From: Tamlana flava
GTDB taxonomy: Bacteria; Bacteroidota; Bacteroidia; Flavobacteriales; Flavobacteriaceae
NCBI RefSeq assembly: GCF_041287255.1
Contig: NZ_JBGGTX010000003.1
Span: 620,001-684,000, forward strand
Direction: 5' to 3'
Length of the DNA stretch: 64,000 nucleotides
Shown here: positions 35,982 to 45,336 of the stretch, piece by piece
Layout of the letters: every line of letters starts with the position of its first letter
How positions within the stretch are numbered: position 1 is the first letter of the stretch
Program-made: the position numbers and the translations under genes
The notes under the pieces: generated by a model
What the model saw: the letters and a program-made list of their open reading frames with translations, nothing else
What the model was told of the DNA's origin: nothing
Databases searched by the model: none

Positions 35982-38714
35982 ATGATGAAAAATAAAATCT
36001 TACCATTATGTGAAAATTTAAAGACATTAAAATTGATTTTCCTTTTAGTATCGATAGCTTTTTTCCACAATTACAGTCAGGGACAGGAATATAAAAAGTT
36101 GGTTGGCAATGCCATAATTGGCCATGATGGCTCATGGGGCAACAATCCATCAAATCTTAAGGAAGCTGCTTTTGATGGAGACATCAACACCTATGTAGAT
36201 GCGCCATCACCAATTGGTTTTGTTGGATACGACTTTGGAATAACAAGAACCGCAAAAATATATTCCATTAAATATGCCCCACGACCTGAATTTGAAACAC
36301 GCATACTTGGCACTGAAATACGTGGTTCCAACGACCCTAGTTTTAGAACATATAGTGTGTTGCACACCATTTCCAATATGCCTGTAGCAGGTAAATTTTC
36401 TGAAGATTTAATAAACGCATCCGAATCCTATAGATTTATATGTTTTTATTCTTCCAATGGGTTTTGCAACATAGCAGAACTAGAATTTTATGGTTCTTTA
36501 TCTGATGTTGAAATCCCTACTTTAAGTGATTTACAAATTGACAAAGGTGTTTTGAGTCCGCCTTTTGAACCCGGTCATTTTGAATATTCCATCTTGGTAC
36601 CATCAGGAGTGACGACTATCAATTTAAAAGTGATTCCTGAGAAAAAATCATTTTCCGTAGTGGGAGACCAAAAAATCTCTTTGTTAGAAGACCATGCCAA
36701 AACAACTATAAATGTTACAAATGGAGCAACCACAACCACATATACCATTAAGGCAATTCCTTTTAAACTTAAACATTCATATACTTTCGACGATGGTACG
36801 GCCAATGATATTGTGGGCGAGGCTCATGGCGCTATTAGGGGAACTATACAATCTGAAGGCAAGGTTATAGATGGTTTGTTTGTTACCTATGACCAAGGAC
36901 AATTTATAGAATTACCTGCCGATAAAATAAAAATAAATGAATATTCAGCCATCACTTTAGAAGCCTTTATTCTGGCTTCGAAAGGAAGTGACACCAAAAT
37001 GATTTCTTTTTTTGGAAACAGCACCGGAAACTTTGGCACAGATTATATTGCCCAATGGGTGCATAATAACGAATTTAGTTGGACGGGTATCTCATGCAAT
37101 AACGACATAGCCCCTTGGGAAACCATAACCCAAGTTAGTGGTAAATCGCTTCAGGATGATGCATACCACCATATAGTTACAACCTTTGACAACCAAGAAA
37201 TAAAATATTATATAGATGGCACTTTGGTTGGTAAACAAACAACACTTGGGCATAAATCAAATATCATTGCCAACCTAAGTAACAATCTTGCTTATTTGTG
37301 CCGGTCTGGTTACTTAAGGGAACAAACTTGGTTGGGAGGCATTGATGAATTTAATATCTATGAAGGTATTCTTGATGCAGAAACCATTGCCAAATCGGCT
37401 AAAAAGTATTTGGAAACCTCAAAAGACAGAAATAAGACATTCTATAAAAGTCTAATAAGCCTAACCGATTTGAATGAAGGCTTTAGACCAACGAGCGACT
37501 TATCGGATGAATTCATCAAAACGCTCAAGAAATCCAAGATTGAAGTGTACCCAACCATTTTGCGCACCGTTGATTCTACAACCTGGTCTGAAACATCGGG
37601 AAAAGAGTTTGCGGCATCGTTAAAAAGTGACTTGGAGCTGGATATAGACTTTAACAGAAAAACACTAAACCCAGACGAATTAAGAGGCAAAAATCAATTT
37701 GAAATTTTCAACAATGAAATGGACTCCTTGGGAGAAAAAATTAGAAAAGAAAAAACGCCGTCAGATTACAACATAGTTCTTGAAATTCTTTTTGCACCAA
37801 AACAATCAGAAAGATTAAACGTATTTGGCATTCACGTTTATGTTTTAACAAATGATGGAAAAAATGCCTATTCATTTTTGCTCAACTCACACCATGATAG
37901 TTTTAAATATGCCCAACTTTTTGAGGACCATGTTACCAAAGAAAGCTTGGAAACGTTGAAACAAAAATGTACGTGGGTGGCACTTGAGGTGTTTAAGAAA
38001 CAATTAAATAATAAAATAAGTCATGGGTCAAAACCCATCGATTACGAAGATTATCATGGCCAACTATCCCGCACAACCTTATATACCAACTTACCGACAC
38101 CAACTACAGAAGATTTCAGAAACGGCGCATTACAATACCATTATCCATTAAAACCTAGTGAGCTTAAAAAAATCAAAAATTTAATCATTGGTGATTGGGT
38201 TATGGGGTTAGCAGAGTACAATTATATCGTTGCAAATAAATTAACCTTTAACGCTGATGGTAAATTCACTTCCACAAGCGAATCAAGCTCTACTTTTAAA
38301 TATGAATTGAAAGGAGATTCCTTGGTGACCGAGTTGCCTAATAATTTAAACAAAAAACAAAAATTCGAAGTAGAAGGCTCTAAATTATACCTTTACGAGA
38401 ATAATAATCGAAGTGAATATACCCGTACCGAAGGAGATTCGAGTTCTGGAATTCTTGGAAAATGGACTACCAAGATAGGCAATGAAGGAACAATGACATT
38501 TGAATTTACACCTTCAAATAACCTAAATATAACCACTAAAATGATTGCTGATGAAGGAACATTTGAGATTAATGCCAATTTAATTGAATTTTTTAGTGAA
38601 AAAGGCGGATATATTTTCATGACGATTTTAGCGGTAGACGACGACAATCTTTCCATAAAATCCAATGGAAATGGAAACACATTTAACTATGTTAGGCCAA
38701 AAGAGCAAGACTGA
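35982..38714 (+). CDS. Exported multidomain protein: discoidin-like, cadherin-like, LamG, calycin-like
   Basis: 910 residues from ATG 35982; the frame opens at 35958 with TTG, but a Met-Met pair at 35982-35987 is better. Signal peptide near the start (ending about NYSQG). Domain order by pattern: a discoidin-like part (EAAFDGDINTYVDA, VGYDFGITRTAKIYSIKY), a cadherin-like beta-sandwich part (IPTLSDLQIDKGVLSP, closing TTTYTIKAIP), a LamG copy very similar to those at 30668-32134 (HSYTFDDGTANDIVG to NIYEGILDAETIAKSA), a central region of unknown type, and two beta-rich calycin-like units at the C-terminus. Function unknown; surface binding is likely. Confidence 0.75.
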   Translation: MMKNKILPLCENLKTLKLIFLLVSIAFFHNYSQGQEYKKLVGNAIIGHDGSWGNNPSNLKEAAFDGDINTYVDAPSPIGFVGYDFGITRTAKIYSIKYAPRPEFETRILGTEIRGSNDPSFRTYSVLHTISNMPVAGKFSEDLINASESYRFICFYSSNGFCNIAELEFYGSLSDVEIPTLSDLQIDKGVLSPPFEPGHFEYSILVPSGVTTINLKVIPEKKSFSVVGDQKISLLEDHAKTTINVTNGATTTTYTIKAIPFKLKHSYTFDDGTANDIVGEAHGAIRGTIQSEGKVIDGLFVTYDQGQFIELPADKIKINEYSAITLEAFILASKGSDTKMISFFGNSTGNFGTDYIAQWVHNNEFSWTGISCNNDIAPWETITQVSGKSLQDDAYHHIVTTFDNQEIKYYIDGTLVGKQTTLGHKSNIIANLSNNLAYLCRSGYLREQTWLGGIDEFNIYEGILDAETIAKSAKKYLETSKDRNKTFYKSLISLTDLNEGFRPTSDLSDEFIKTLKKSKIEVYPTILRTVDSTTWSETSGKEFAASLKSDLELDIDFNRKTLNPDELRGKNQFEIFNNEMDSLGEKIRKEKTPSDYNIVLEILFAPKQSERLNVFGIHVYVLTNDGKNAYSFLLNSHHDSFKYAQLFEDHVTKESLETLKQKCTWVALEVFKKQLNNKISHGSKPIDYEDYHGQLSRTTLYTNLPTPTTEDFRNGALQYHYPLKPSELKKIKNLIIGDWVMGLAEYNYIVANKLTFNADGKFTSTSESSSTFKYELKGDSLVTELPNNLNKKQKFEVEGSKLYLYENNNRSEYTRTEGDSSSGILGKWTTKIGNEGTMTFEFTPSNNLNITTKMIADEGTFEINANLIEFFSEKGGYIFMTILAVDDDNLSIKSNGNGNTFNYVRPKEQD

Positions 38715-38771
38715 AAAATTATAATTTTAAGCCGTTAGGACATATTATGTTTGTTTCCGTTTAAAACAATG

Positions 38772-39758
38772 TCATTTATTTTTCCTTTCGGCCTTTTTCA
38801 ATTCCCGTTCCAGTTTTTTGAAATAACCCCGGGTCAAGAAATTATGTTTTAGGGCATCCATGTTTTGGTTGAATTTATCGGTGCCTTCTTCTACATTTTG
38901 AAGGGTTTGCTCAAGCTTTCTAACAAATTCCCCATCATTTGAAAGATAGTTGATGGCACCTTCACCATCTTTTATGTTTGTGAGGGTTTCATTTAAATTA
39001 TCTACCACCGTTTTTATTTCTTTGCTGGAATCTTCAAGGTTTGCAATTACAGCCTTCACTTTTTGCGCCTCGATGGAATCGTTCAACAATACGCCAGCAA
39101 CACTTTCATCCACATTTAAAGAACCGATTATTGAATTTATTTCTTTCAGTGCCTTGTTGGCTTGAATGCTTGTAAATTTCAAGTTATTAATTGTTTGCTT
39201 GATGTTGTTTGAGGCCACACTATCATGGATTAGCATACCCAAAGTACCTTTACCATCCGCTATGGCATCGGCAATATCCAATAATTTAGAGGTGAGCAAT
39301 GCCGCATTTTCGTTGGTGACATTTAACGTGTTCAGCATTTCACCCGTCCCGATTTTGGTATACGATTTAATAATATCTCCAGAAGAAATCATAGCGCCAT
39401 TTCCTTCTCCAGGAATAATATTAACAATCATATTCCCAACCAAACCATCGGTTCCTATGGTAGCTACGGCATCTTTTTTTATGTGATTGACCATTTTTTC
39501 ATCAATGACCATCTCCACATTTATAACCGAATCGTTTACCATGGTTATTCTTTTAACAGTGCCCACATTAATGCCCGAATAACGCACGTTATTTCCTTGA
39601 ATTAAACCATTAACGTTATTGAAATTGGCACTTATGCTAAATGTTTTGTTGAACAGGTTTTGCCGTTCCCCAATTAAATAAATGGCCACCACAAAAAGGA
39701 GCAATCCTGAAATCACAAAAACACCGAGCCTGAATTTTTCCGTTGTTGTTTTTTTCAT
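38772..39758 (-). CDS. MlaD/MCE-family substrate-binding protein
   Basis: 328 residues. N-terminal membrane anchor (LGVFVISGLLLFVVAIYLIG), MCE core (FNNVNGLIQGNNVRYSGINVGTVKRI, TDGLVGNMIVNIIPG) and a long helical C-terminal part with coiled-coil character. MCE proteins carry lipids between membranes in the Mla pathway. It is the third gene of the E-F-D order, 12 nt after the ATPase. Longer than E. coli MlaD (183), as in many Bacteroidota. Confidence 0.9.
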   Translation of the reverse strand: MKKTTTEKFRLGVFVISGLLLFVVAIYLIGERQNLFNKTFSISANFNNVNGLIQGNNVRYSGINVGTVKRITMVNDSVINVEMVIDEKMVNHIKKDAVATIGTDGLVGNMIVNIIPGEGNGAMISSGDIIKSYTKIGTGEMLNTLNVTNENAALLTSKLLDIADAIADGKGTLGMLIHDSVASNNIKQTINNLKFTSIQANKALKEINSIIGSLNVDESVAGVLLNDSIEAQKVKAVIANLEDSSKEIKTVVDNLNETLTNIKDGEGAINYLSNDGEFVRKLEQTLQNVEEGTDKFNQNMDALKHNFLTRGYFKKLERELKKAERKNK

Positions 39759-39770
39759 GGTTTCTAAATT

Positions 39771-40553
39771 TTATTGTTTAAAAAATGCCCTTATCTTCTC
39801 GTCTGTTGATTGGGACAATTCATTAAATGTTCCTTGTGCATAATTAACCCCATCAACCAATAAAACCATACGTTCTGAGACTACTCGCGCGCAATCCACA
39901 TCATGGGTTATAATCAATGACGAGGTTTTATACTTTTTTTGGACTTCGCGCATAAGCTCAATTATTTCTTTTGATGTTATCGGATCCAATCCACTTGTAG
40001 GCTCATCGTATAAAATAATTTTTGGCCTTAATATTAGTGTTCTGGCCAAGGCTATTCGTCGCTTCATCCCCCCAGAAAGTTCCGCGGGCATTAAATCCAT
40101 AGTATGCGCCAACCCAACACTATCCAAAGTTTCTAAAATGAGCTCTTCTGCATCTTCTATATCCTTAAACCGATTTTTATGCCTTCTTAAAGGAAATTCC
40201 AAATTTTCCCTAACGGTCATGGAATCGTAAAGGGCACTGCCTTGAAAGAGGAATCCAATTTCAGTTCTAAGCTCGTCCAACTCCACTTGGTTTAACTTAA
40301 CTATTTCCTTACCCATAACCTCAACACATCCCGAATCGGGTTCCATTAAACCTACCAAGCATTTTATCATTACCGATTTCCCGGAGCCCGACTTACCCAT
40401 AACCACAAGATTCTCTCCTTCAAAAAGTTCTAAATTAAAACCGTTTAAAACTTGATTTTCACCAAAGGATTTTCTCAAATCCTTAATTTTAATCATCGTC
40501 GCTCGATTTCCTTGAGACAGTTGAACTTGTTGTATGTTAGTTTCTTCGTTCAT
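39771..40553 (-). CDS. MlaF-type ABC ATPase
   Basis: 260 residues. Walker A GKSGSGKSVMIK, Q-loop region GFLFQGSALYDSMTVRENLEFPL, signature LSGGMKRRIALAR, Walker B IILYDEPTSGLDP and the switch H in ITHDVDCA. It powers the MlaE permease for lipid transport. It starts 2 nt after the permease stop; a Met at about residue 20 is an alternative start. Confidence 0.93.
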   Translation of the reverse strand: MNEETNIQQVQLSQGNRATMIKIKDLRKSFGENQVLNGFNLELFEGENLVVMGKSGSGKSVMIKCLVGLMEPDSGCVEVMGKEIVKLNQVELDELRTEIGFLFQGSALYDSMTVRENLEFPLRRHKNRFKDIEDAEELILETLDSVGLAHTMDLMPAELSGGMKRRIALARTLILRPKIILYDEPTSGLDPITSKEIIELMREVQKKYKTSSLIITHDVDCARVVSERMVLLVDGVNYAQGTFNELSQSTDEKIRAFFKQ

Positions 40554-40555
40554 TT

Positions 40556-41326
40556 TTAAACTTCAAAAAATATGTCTGTTATAAAAACAGCGATAAAGTC
40601 AAGTACAAACAATAGTATGGAGGCAAATACCACTGCCGTGTTTGCTGCTTTACCAACGCCAACCGTTCCCTTTTTACAGTTATAGCCTTTAAAACAGCCT
40701 ACCAACCCAATGGCAAAACCAAAAAAATAGGTTTTAATGGTAGCGGGAACCAGGTCCGTAAATTCCAAAGCTTTAAAAGCTTTATTAAAATACAGTTGAA
40801 AGGATACATCGCCTTTTATGTTTTCAATAATGTAAGAGCCATAAAGTGCAATAGCATCACCATAAATCACTAAAATTGGTATTACCAGTGTGGCAGCTAA
40901 AATTCTGGTCACCACTAAAAATTTAAACGGATTGGTGCCGGAAACTTCCATAGCATCAATCTGTTCTGTAACCCTCATGGAACCCAATTCTGCACCAATT
41001 CCCGAGGCTATTCGTCCTGCCACGGTTAATGCAATAATAACTGGGCCAATTTCCCTAATTATTGAAATGCTTACCATTGAAGGCATCCAAGCTTCGGCAC
41101 CAAATTCCTGCAAGGTTGGCCTAGTTTGCAATGTTATAACCAACCCAATTATAAAACCCGTAAGGCCTACCAACAAAAAAGAACGGTTTCCTATGTTGTA
41201 GCACTGCCTTAATAACTCATTAAGTTCAAAAGGTTTTTTAAATACTTCTTTAAAAAACCTTCGGGTGAATATGGAAAGTTCACCTATTTCAACAAAAAAG
41301 GGTTTTATTTTATTTAAACCAAACAT
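40556..41326 (-). CDS. MlaE-type ABC permease
   Basis: 256 residues with five or six hydrophobic segments. MlaE signature PTLQEFGAEAWMPSMVSISIIREIGPVIIALTVAGRIASGIGAELGSMRVTEQIDAMEVSGTNP. With MlaF and MlaD it forms a lipid transporter between inner and outer membrane; lipid direction is not established here. First gene of the E-F-D operon; FNR-like palindromes lie upstream. Confidence 0.93.
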   Translation of the reverse strand: MFGLNKIKPFFVEIGELSIFTRRFFKEVFKKPFELNELLRQCYNIGNRSFLLVGLTGFIIGLVITLQTRPTLQEFGAEAWMPSMVSISIIREIGPVIIALTVAGRIASGIGAELGSMRVTEQIDAMEVSGTNPFKFLVVTRILAATLVIPILVIYGDAIALYGSYIIENIKGDVSFQLYFNKAFKALEFTDLVPATIKTYFFGFAIGLVGCFKGYNCKKGTVGVGKAANTAVVFASILLFVLDFIAVFITDIFFEV

Positions 41327-41347
41327 TATACATCATGCTACAACCCT

Positions 41348-41355
41348 CTAATTTA
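41348..41355 (-). promoter_or_regulatory. -7 promoter element of the MlaEFD operon
   Basis: On the minus strand TAAATTAG differs from TAnnTTTG at one position. Its 3' end is exactly 36.5 nt from the centre of the palindrome at 41378-41391. Confidence 0.5.
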
Positions 41356-41377
41356 GTTAGATATGGGCATTTTTTAA

Positions 41378-41391
41378 ATGATAAAAATCAT
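41378..41391. promoter_or_regulatory. FNR-like palindrome upstream of the Mla operon
   Basis: ATGAT-AAAA-ATCAT, a perfect 5-4-5 palindrome, close to the FNR consensus TTGAT-N4-ATCAA. The site is centred about 41.5 nt before the predicted start of the MlaE gene transcript, the standard class II activator position. Confidence 0.6.
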
Positions 41392-41400
41392 ATCCCGAAA

Positions 41401-41414
41401 CTGATTGAAATCAT
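41401..41414. promoter_or_regulatory. FNR-like palindrome upstream of the L,D-transpeptidase
   Basis: CTGAT-TGAA-ATCAT, with one mismatch to perfect symmetry. Centre at 41407.5. The -7 element TAAATTTC at 41437-41444 ends 36.5 nt downstream of this centre, the same spacing as in the other three promoters discussed in the findings. Confidence 0.55.
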
Positions 41415-41436
41415 TGGCAAAACATGGAATATGATA

Positions 41437-41444
41437 TAAATTTC
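41437..41444 (+). promoter_or_regulatory. -7 promoter element of the L,D-transpeptidase gene
   Basis: TAAATTTC has one difference from TAnnTTTG. It predicts transcription near 41449 and a 39-nt leader. Confidence 0.45.
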
Positions 41445-41487
41445 AAATAAAGGAATGTAAAGTCCTCAATCTTGATATTGGCAGGTT

Positions 41488-42417
41488 ATGAATAGATTTT
41501 TTCAAAACTCATTAGTCCTAGTTTTGGCCTTTTTCGCATTTGTACAAGTGGCTTTTAAAATTGACAAAAAGCCTATTATCAAAGCGGAAGCAATAGAGAT
41601 TTGTGCTCATGATTCTTCCGTTAACTATGTTATCGTAAACAGAAATATTGCCATTAACACCTATTTTGAATATTTAGATTCCATCGTTAAAAAATATGAT
41701 TCAGTTACCCCTTACAAATTAACCGAGCATTTGTTGGTTCGCGCCAACCCTTGGATTATTGACACCTTGAAAAACACCGATTACTACATTATGAAAGCCC
41801 GTGGTATAAAAGTGGACAATCAAAAAGAAATGGTTATTTTAAACAAAGGAGACACCATTTTTTTACCAAATAATGATTTGGTCAACAAACTCTTAAAGGT
41901 GTTCAACACAACTCTCATAGACCTAAACATTCCGGAATACAAAATGCGCATTTTGGAAGACTCCACAGAAAAATATTCATTTCCCGTTAGAGTGGGCAGA
42001 AATGAAAAAAAATACCTTGAAACAGCAGGACGCATTATAGACTTAAAAACCAAAACCGGAAATGGAACGATTATCGGTTACAATAAAAATCCCGATTACA
42101 TAAACCCTGTAAATGGGCATCGTTACTATGTTACAAAAAGAGATGATAACGAGGTGACCAAACTGCCCAGAATCCCATTTATAGAAACTGAAATTAATGG
42201 CCAAAGGTATGGGCAATTAATACATCCAACCACAAACCCCATTACTTTGGGAAAAGCTTATTCCAATGGTTGCATTGGCACAAAGGAATCTGATGCCTGG
42301 GTTATTTACTATCACGCTCCAATAAATACAAAAATAACCATCAGATATAATTTGCACATTAATGGTGAGGATGGCAACTCAATTACTTTGAAAGATATTT
42401 ACAACAAAGAAAAATAG
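41488..42417 (+). CDS. L,D-transpeptidase (YkuD family)
   Basis: 309 residues. N-terminal signal or anchor (SLVLVLAFFAFVQVAF). The catalytic region reads YGQLIHPTTNPITLGKAYSNGCIGTKESDAW, giving the His-X-Ser-X-Gly-Cys order with Cys262 as nucleophile. Most homologs have SHGC or SRGC before the Cys; here the residue is Asn. The family makes 3-3 cross-links in peptidoglycan or attaches lipoproteins. It is exported to the periplasm. The promoter carries an FNR-like site. Confidence 0.88.
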   Translation: MNRFFQNSLVLVLAFFAFVQVAFKIDKKPIIKAEAIEICAHDSSVNYVIVNRNIAINTYFEYLDSIVKKYDSVTPYKLTEHLLVRANPWIIDTLKNTDYYIMKARGIKVDNQKEMVILNKGDTIFLPNNDLVNKLLKVFNTTLIDLNIPEYKMRILEDSTEKYSFPVRVGRNEKKYLETAGRIIDLKTKTGNGTIIGYNKNPDYINPVNGHRYYVTKRDDNEVTKLPRIPFIETEINGQRYGQLIHPTTNPITLGKAYSNGCIGTKESDAWVIYYHAPINTKITIRYNLHINGEDGNSITLKDIYNKEK

Positions 42418-42486
42418 ATGCCAACTGATATTAATCATTGCCCTTTTCAACAATAGTTTAGATATTTAAAGGTAACTCAAAATCCA

Positions 42487-43095
42487 ATGATTATGAAAAC
42501 TATAGATAACGCCACATTTGTAGACAAAGTTGTTGCACAACTAAGAAGGACCGCCATTGATCTTGAAGAGTTTCAGGTTAAAGCCTCATTGGGAAAAGCT
42601 GAAGCCACAGACAAATACGAAGAAATTAAAAAGAAATTCAACTTATTCATCCATGAAACCAAGAATAAGATTGAGTTAGGAAAAGAAAAAATAACAGACA
42701 TGAACACGATGTTCGATGAACTGATTGTTCAACTGGCTTTGGGCAAAGCAGAATCTAAAGAAGCTTTTAAAGAGCAAAAAAAGAAACTGCTACACAAACT
42801 ACATGACATTGAGGTAAAGATTAAAACAAATGAAACACTAAATAGCATTTATGCTTATGTTTTAATTGAAATTGAAATGTTTAGAGTTCAACTTGAAATC
42901 TTAGAGAAAAACTTCGAGAAGGGTAAAGACGGTGTAAAAACAGCTTTTGAGAAATCCAAAAAGGAGTTTAACGAGATGATTGAGAAAATTAAAAGCAAAT
43001 ATTCCGGCAAAAAAAAGGAAACCCAATGGGAACATTTTCAAAATGAGATTTCAGAGGCCTTTGGCCATTTTAGGCAAGCTTTTTCAAAAGCTTGA
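42487..43095 (+). CDS. Coiled-coil protein of unknown function
   Basis: 202 residues, almost entirely alpha-helical and rich in Lys and Glu, with heptad patterns throughout (KIELGKEKITDMNTMFDELIVQLALG). No signal peptide; probably cytoplasmic. It has repeated elements of about 45 residues (VKASLGKAEATDKYEEIKKKF and ALGKAESKEAFKEQKKKL). A second ATG lies two codons in. It follows the L,D-transpeptidase by about 70 nt; a terminator closes the unit. Confidence 0.7.
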   Translation: MIMKTIDNATFVDKVVAQLRRTAIDLEEFQVKASLGKAEATDKYEEIKKKFNLFIHETKNKIELGKEKITDMNTMFDELIVQLALGKAESKEAFKEQKKKLLHKLHDIEVKIKTNETLNSIYAYVLIEIEMFRVQLEILEKNFEKGKDGVKTAFEKSKKEFNEMIEKIKSKYSGKKKETQWEHFQNEISEAFGHFRQAFSKA

Positions 43096-43104
43096 CTTAA
43101 GAAA

Positions 43105-43138
43105 GAAAGCACAATTTAAAAATTGTGCTTTCTTGTTT
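43105..43138 (+). terminator. Rho-independent terminator
   Basis: GAAAGCACAATTT (43105-43117) pairs with AAATTGTGCTTTC (43120-43132) over a 2-nt loop, followed by TTGTTTAT. It ends the coiled-coil gene's transcript. Confidence 0.8.
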
Positions 43139-43157
43139 ATTTCAGACATCATAAACG

Positions 43158-44873
43158 TCACCAATGATGAAAATCCTTCTTCCTTATATCGCGAATAACG
43201 CTTACCCCAATAATAAAAGCGAAAAACAAACCAACAAGTCCGAATATGGATATGTCTTTCCAAAATGGAGGAATAGCCGTAACAATAAACAAAGTAGAAC
43301 CAATAATTAAGGCCACCAAAATAAAGGCTGTTACAACCTGTTTTGTTACGCGGTGTATGGCATAAACCATCGCATCAATACCTTTATGGGTTAAATTAAC
43401 TTTTATCTCGCCACTATTTATTTTCCGAATGGCATTTTTAAGATCGCTCGGAAATTCTTCCATATAATTTGTCATTTCATATAGCGAATTCACCACTTTC
43501 TTTCCCATCTTAAGTGGATTATAATCTTTGGTTACACTTCTTGACAAATATGGACGAACCATGTCAAATTGGTCTAAAGACGGATCCAATTTTTGGATAA
43601 CACCTTCAATGGTAACCATCGATCTGGCGAAAAGATAAAAATGGGATGGCACCTTCAATCCGTGCGCGACAATAATATCTTTTAGTTCAAGCAATACTGT
43701 ACTAATTTCATTTTCATGAACGTCTCTTACATAGTACTTTTCTAAAAATTCATTTATGTCAAATTCTAATTCTCTTTTATTCTCTATAACCGTTGTATTT
43801 GAGAGTTGCTGTAAAGCCTTGATAATTTTGGTTACATTTTTATTGGTAACGGCCATAAAAAGGCTGCCAAAAACTTTAATATCTCGTGGTAAAATGCTGC
43901 CCATCATTCCAAAATCCAAATAGCAAATATGACGATTGGGCAAAACCAATAGGTTACCTGGGTGTGGATCGGCATGGAAAAAGCCATATTCAAAAATTTG
44001 TTTGAAAAAACTAATGCTTAACCTTTTCGCTATAACTTCTTTATCAATGCCCTTTTTATCAAGTTCTTCTATTTTGTTGATTTTAATACCTGATATAAAT
44101 TCCAAAGCAAGGATTTTTTCGGTGGTATATTTTTGATAAACTTTTGGGGCATTGGCGAATTGATCGGGACTATTATCTTGAGCAATATTGTTGTAAAATC
44201 TTTGGGCGTTGATCGATTCGTTAATAAAATCGAGTTCCTTGAGTATGGACTCTTCAAAGTTTTTCACTAACCCGATTGGGTCGAAACTTTTTAAGGAAGG
44301 AATTCGTTTTTCCAAAACTTCAGCTACGCTGTACATGACCTTGATATCCTCTAAAATAATTCTTTTAATTCCTGGCCGTTGAATCTTTAGGGCTACGCGC
44401 TTTCCTGATTTTAAAGTTACCTTATGCACCTGAGCCATTGATGCCGAAGCAAAAGGTTTTGGGTTGAACCATGCAAATAAATTATCAATGCTGTCTTTTA
44501 GTTCTGAAACCACCACTTCCTTGGCCTTTTTGTCGTCCATTGGTGGCACCTCGTCTTGAAGCTTTTCAAACTGCAATACCAAATCGAAAGGTATAAGGTC
44601 TGGCCGATTACTTAAAATTTGACCAAACTTTATAAAGGTAGGACCAAGCTCTTCACACACCAATCGCATTTTTTCCCATTTGGTAAATTGTGCGGCATGA
44701 ACACGTGAAGACTTAGGCACAAAACGCAAAAAAAAGGTGTATTTGTCCTTTTCCCTAAGATATTGCACCAAATCTTCAAAGCCATATTTTAGTAATACCC
44801 TTAAAATTTGGTTATACCTAACAATTGATTTGTACTTGTACTTTATGTTTGAAAAAACATTCATATTATTCAA
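43158..44873 (-). CDS. ABC1/UbiB-family atypical kinase
   Basis: 571 residues. Family motifs: KxGQ in GPTFIKFGQILSNRPDLIP, the Ala-rich loop ASMAQVHKV, VALKIQRPG, HADPHPGNLLVL and the metal-binding ICYLDFGMMG. The C-terminus has two membrane helices. UbiB-like proteins act in quinone synthesis or lipid homeostasis through ATPase activity. The start overlaps the 124-residue gene by 8 nt. Confidence 0.93.
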   Translation of the reverse strand: MNNMNVFSNIKYKYKSIVRYNQILRVLLKYGFEDLVQYLREKDKYTFFLRFVPKSSRVHAAQFTKWEKMRLVCEELGPTFIKFGQILSNRPDLIPFDLVLQFEKLQDEVPPMDDKKAKEVVVSELKDSIDNLFAWFNPKPFASASMAQVHKVTLKSGKRVALKIQRPGIKRIILEDIKVMYSVAEVLEKRIPSLKSFDPIGLVKNFEESILKELDFINESINAQRFYNNIAQDNSPDQFANAPKVYQKYTTEKILALEFISGIKINKIEELDKKGIDKEVIAKRLSISFFKQIFEYGFFHADPHPGNLLVLPNRHICYLDFGMMGSILPRDIKVFGSLFMAVTNKNVTKIIKALQQLSNTTVIENKRELEFDINEFLEKYYVRDVHENEISTVLLELKDIIVAHGLKVPSHFYLFARSMVTIEGVIQKLDPSLDQFDMVRPYLSRSVTKDYNPLKMGKKVVNSLYEMTNYMEEFPSDLKNAIRKINSGEIKVNLTHKGIDAMVYAIHRVTKQVVTAFILVALIIGSTLFIVTAIPPFWKDISIFGLVGLFFAFIIGVSVIRDIRKKDFHHW

Positions 44874-45240
44874 CCATTTCTAAATGATTTAACCTAGCTT
44901 CCAATAATGCTATGGACTCGTTGGCTTTTTCAAGCTTTTCGTTTAAGGCCTTGATTTCATCTAAGTGGGCAATGTTCATTTTTTTATAGAACTTCACAAT
45001 CAGCTCTTCTATTTTTTCCTCTACTTCATCTTTAACTTGGTTGGTTTTTAAAATGATTTTATCGATAAACTCAAGTTCATTGCCATCATCGTCTACGGCA
45101 GATTCTGAAGCCACTTTATTGATTTCATCTTTCCCCTTTTTGGATAGTTCATTAAATCTATCCATAAGTTGCGTGTCCTTTACGATATAATAGATACTTG
45201 AAGATAAGGTGAGCCATTCCAGTAGTGTTTTAGTTTTCAT
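44866..45240 (-). CDS. Coiled-coil protein (phasin-like)
   Basis: 124 residues. After a short hydrophobic start (LLEWLTLSSSIYYIVKD) the chain is alpha-helical: KTNQVKDEVEEKIEELIVKFYKKMNIAHLDEIKALNEKLEKANESIALLEARLNHLE, a continuous coiled coil resembling phasin-like or granule-associated proteins. No enzyme motif. It overlaps the ABC1-kinase gene by 8 nt. Its promoter shares an FNR-like site with the divergent CBS gene. Confidence 0.65.
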   Translation of the reverse strand: MKTKTLLEWLTLSSSIYYIVKDTQLMDRFNELSKKGKDEINKVASESAVDDDGNELEFIDKIILKTNQVKDEVEEKIEELIVKFYKKMNIAHLDEIKALNEKLEKANESIALLEARLNHLEMVE

Positions 45241-45270
45241 GACCTCAATTTTTAGTTACTAAATCAATAT

Positions 45271-45278
45271 TAAATATA
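45271..45278 (-). promoter_or_regulatory. -7 promoter element of the coiled-coil/ABC1 operon
   Basis: TATATTTA on the minus strand matches TAnnTTTG except the last base. It ends 36.5 nt from the palindrome centre at 45307.5. Confidence 0.45.
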
Positions 45279-45300
45279 TGCCTAAATAACTTATCCTAAA

Positions 45301-45314
45301 ATGATTAAAATCAT
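45301..45314. promoter_or_regulatory. FNR-like palindrome between divergent genes
   Basis: ATGAT-TAAA-ATCAT is a perfect 5-4-5 palindrome. Its centre lies 36.5 nt from the ends of the -7 elements of both divergent promoters. Confidence 0.6.
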
Positions 45315-45336
45315 AGGTTGATGTATGTTATAATTT

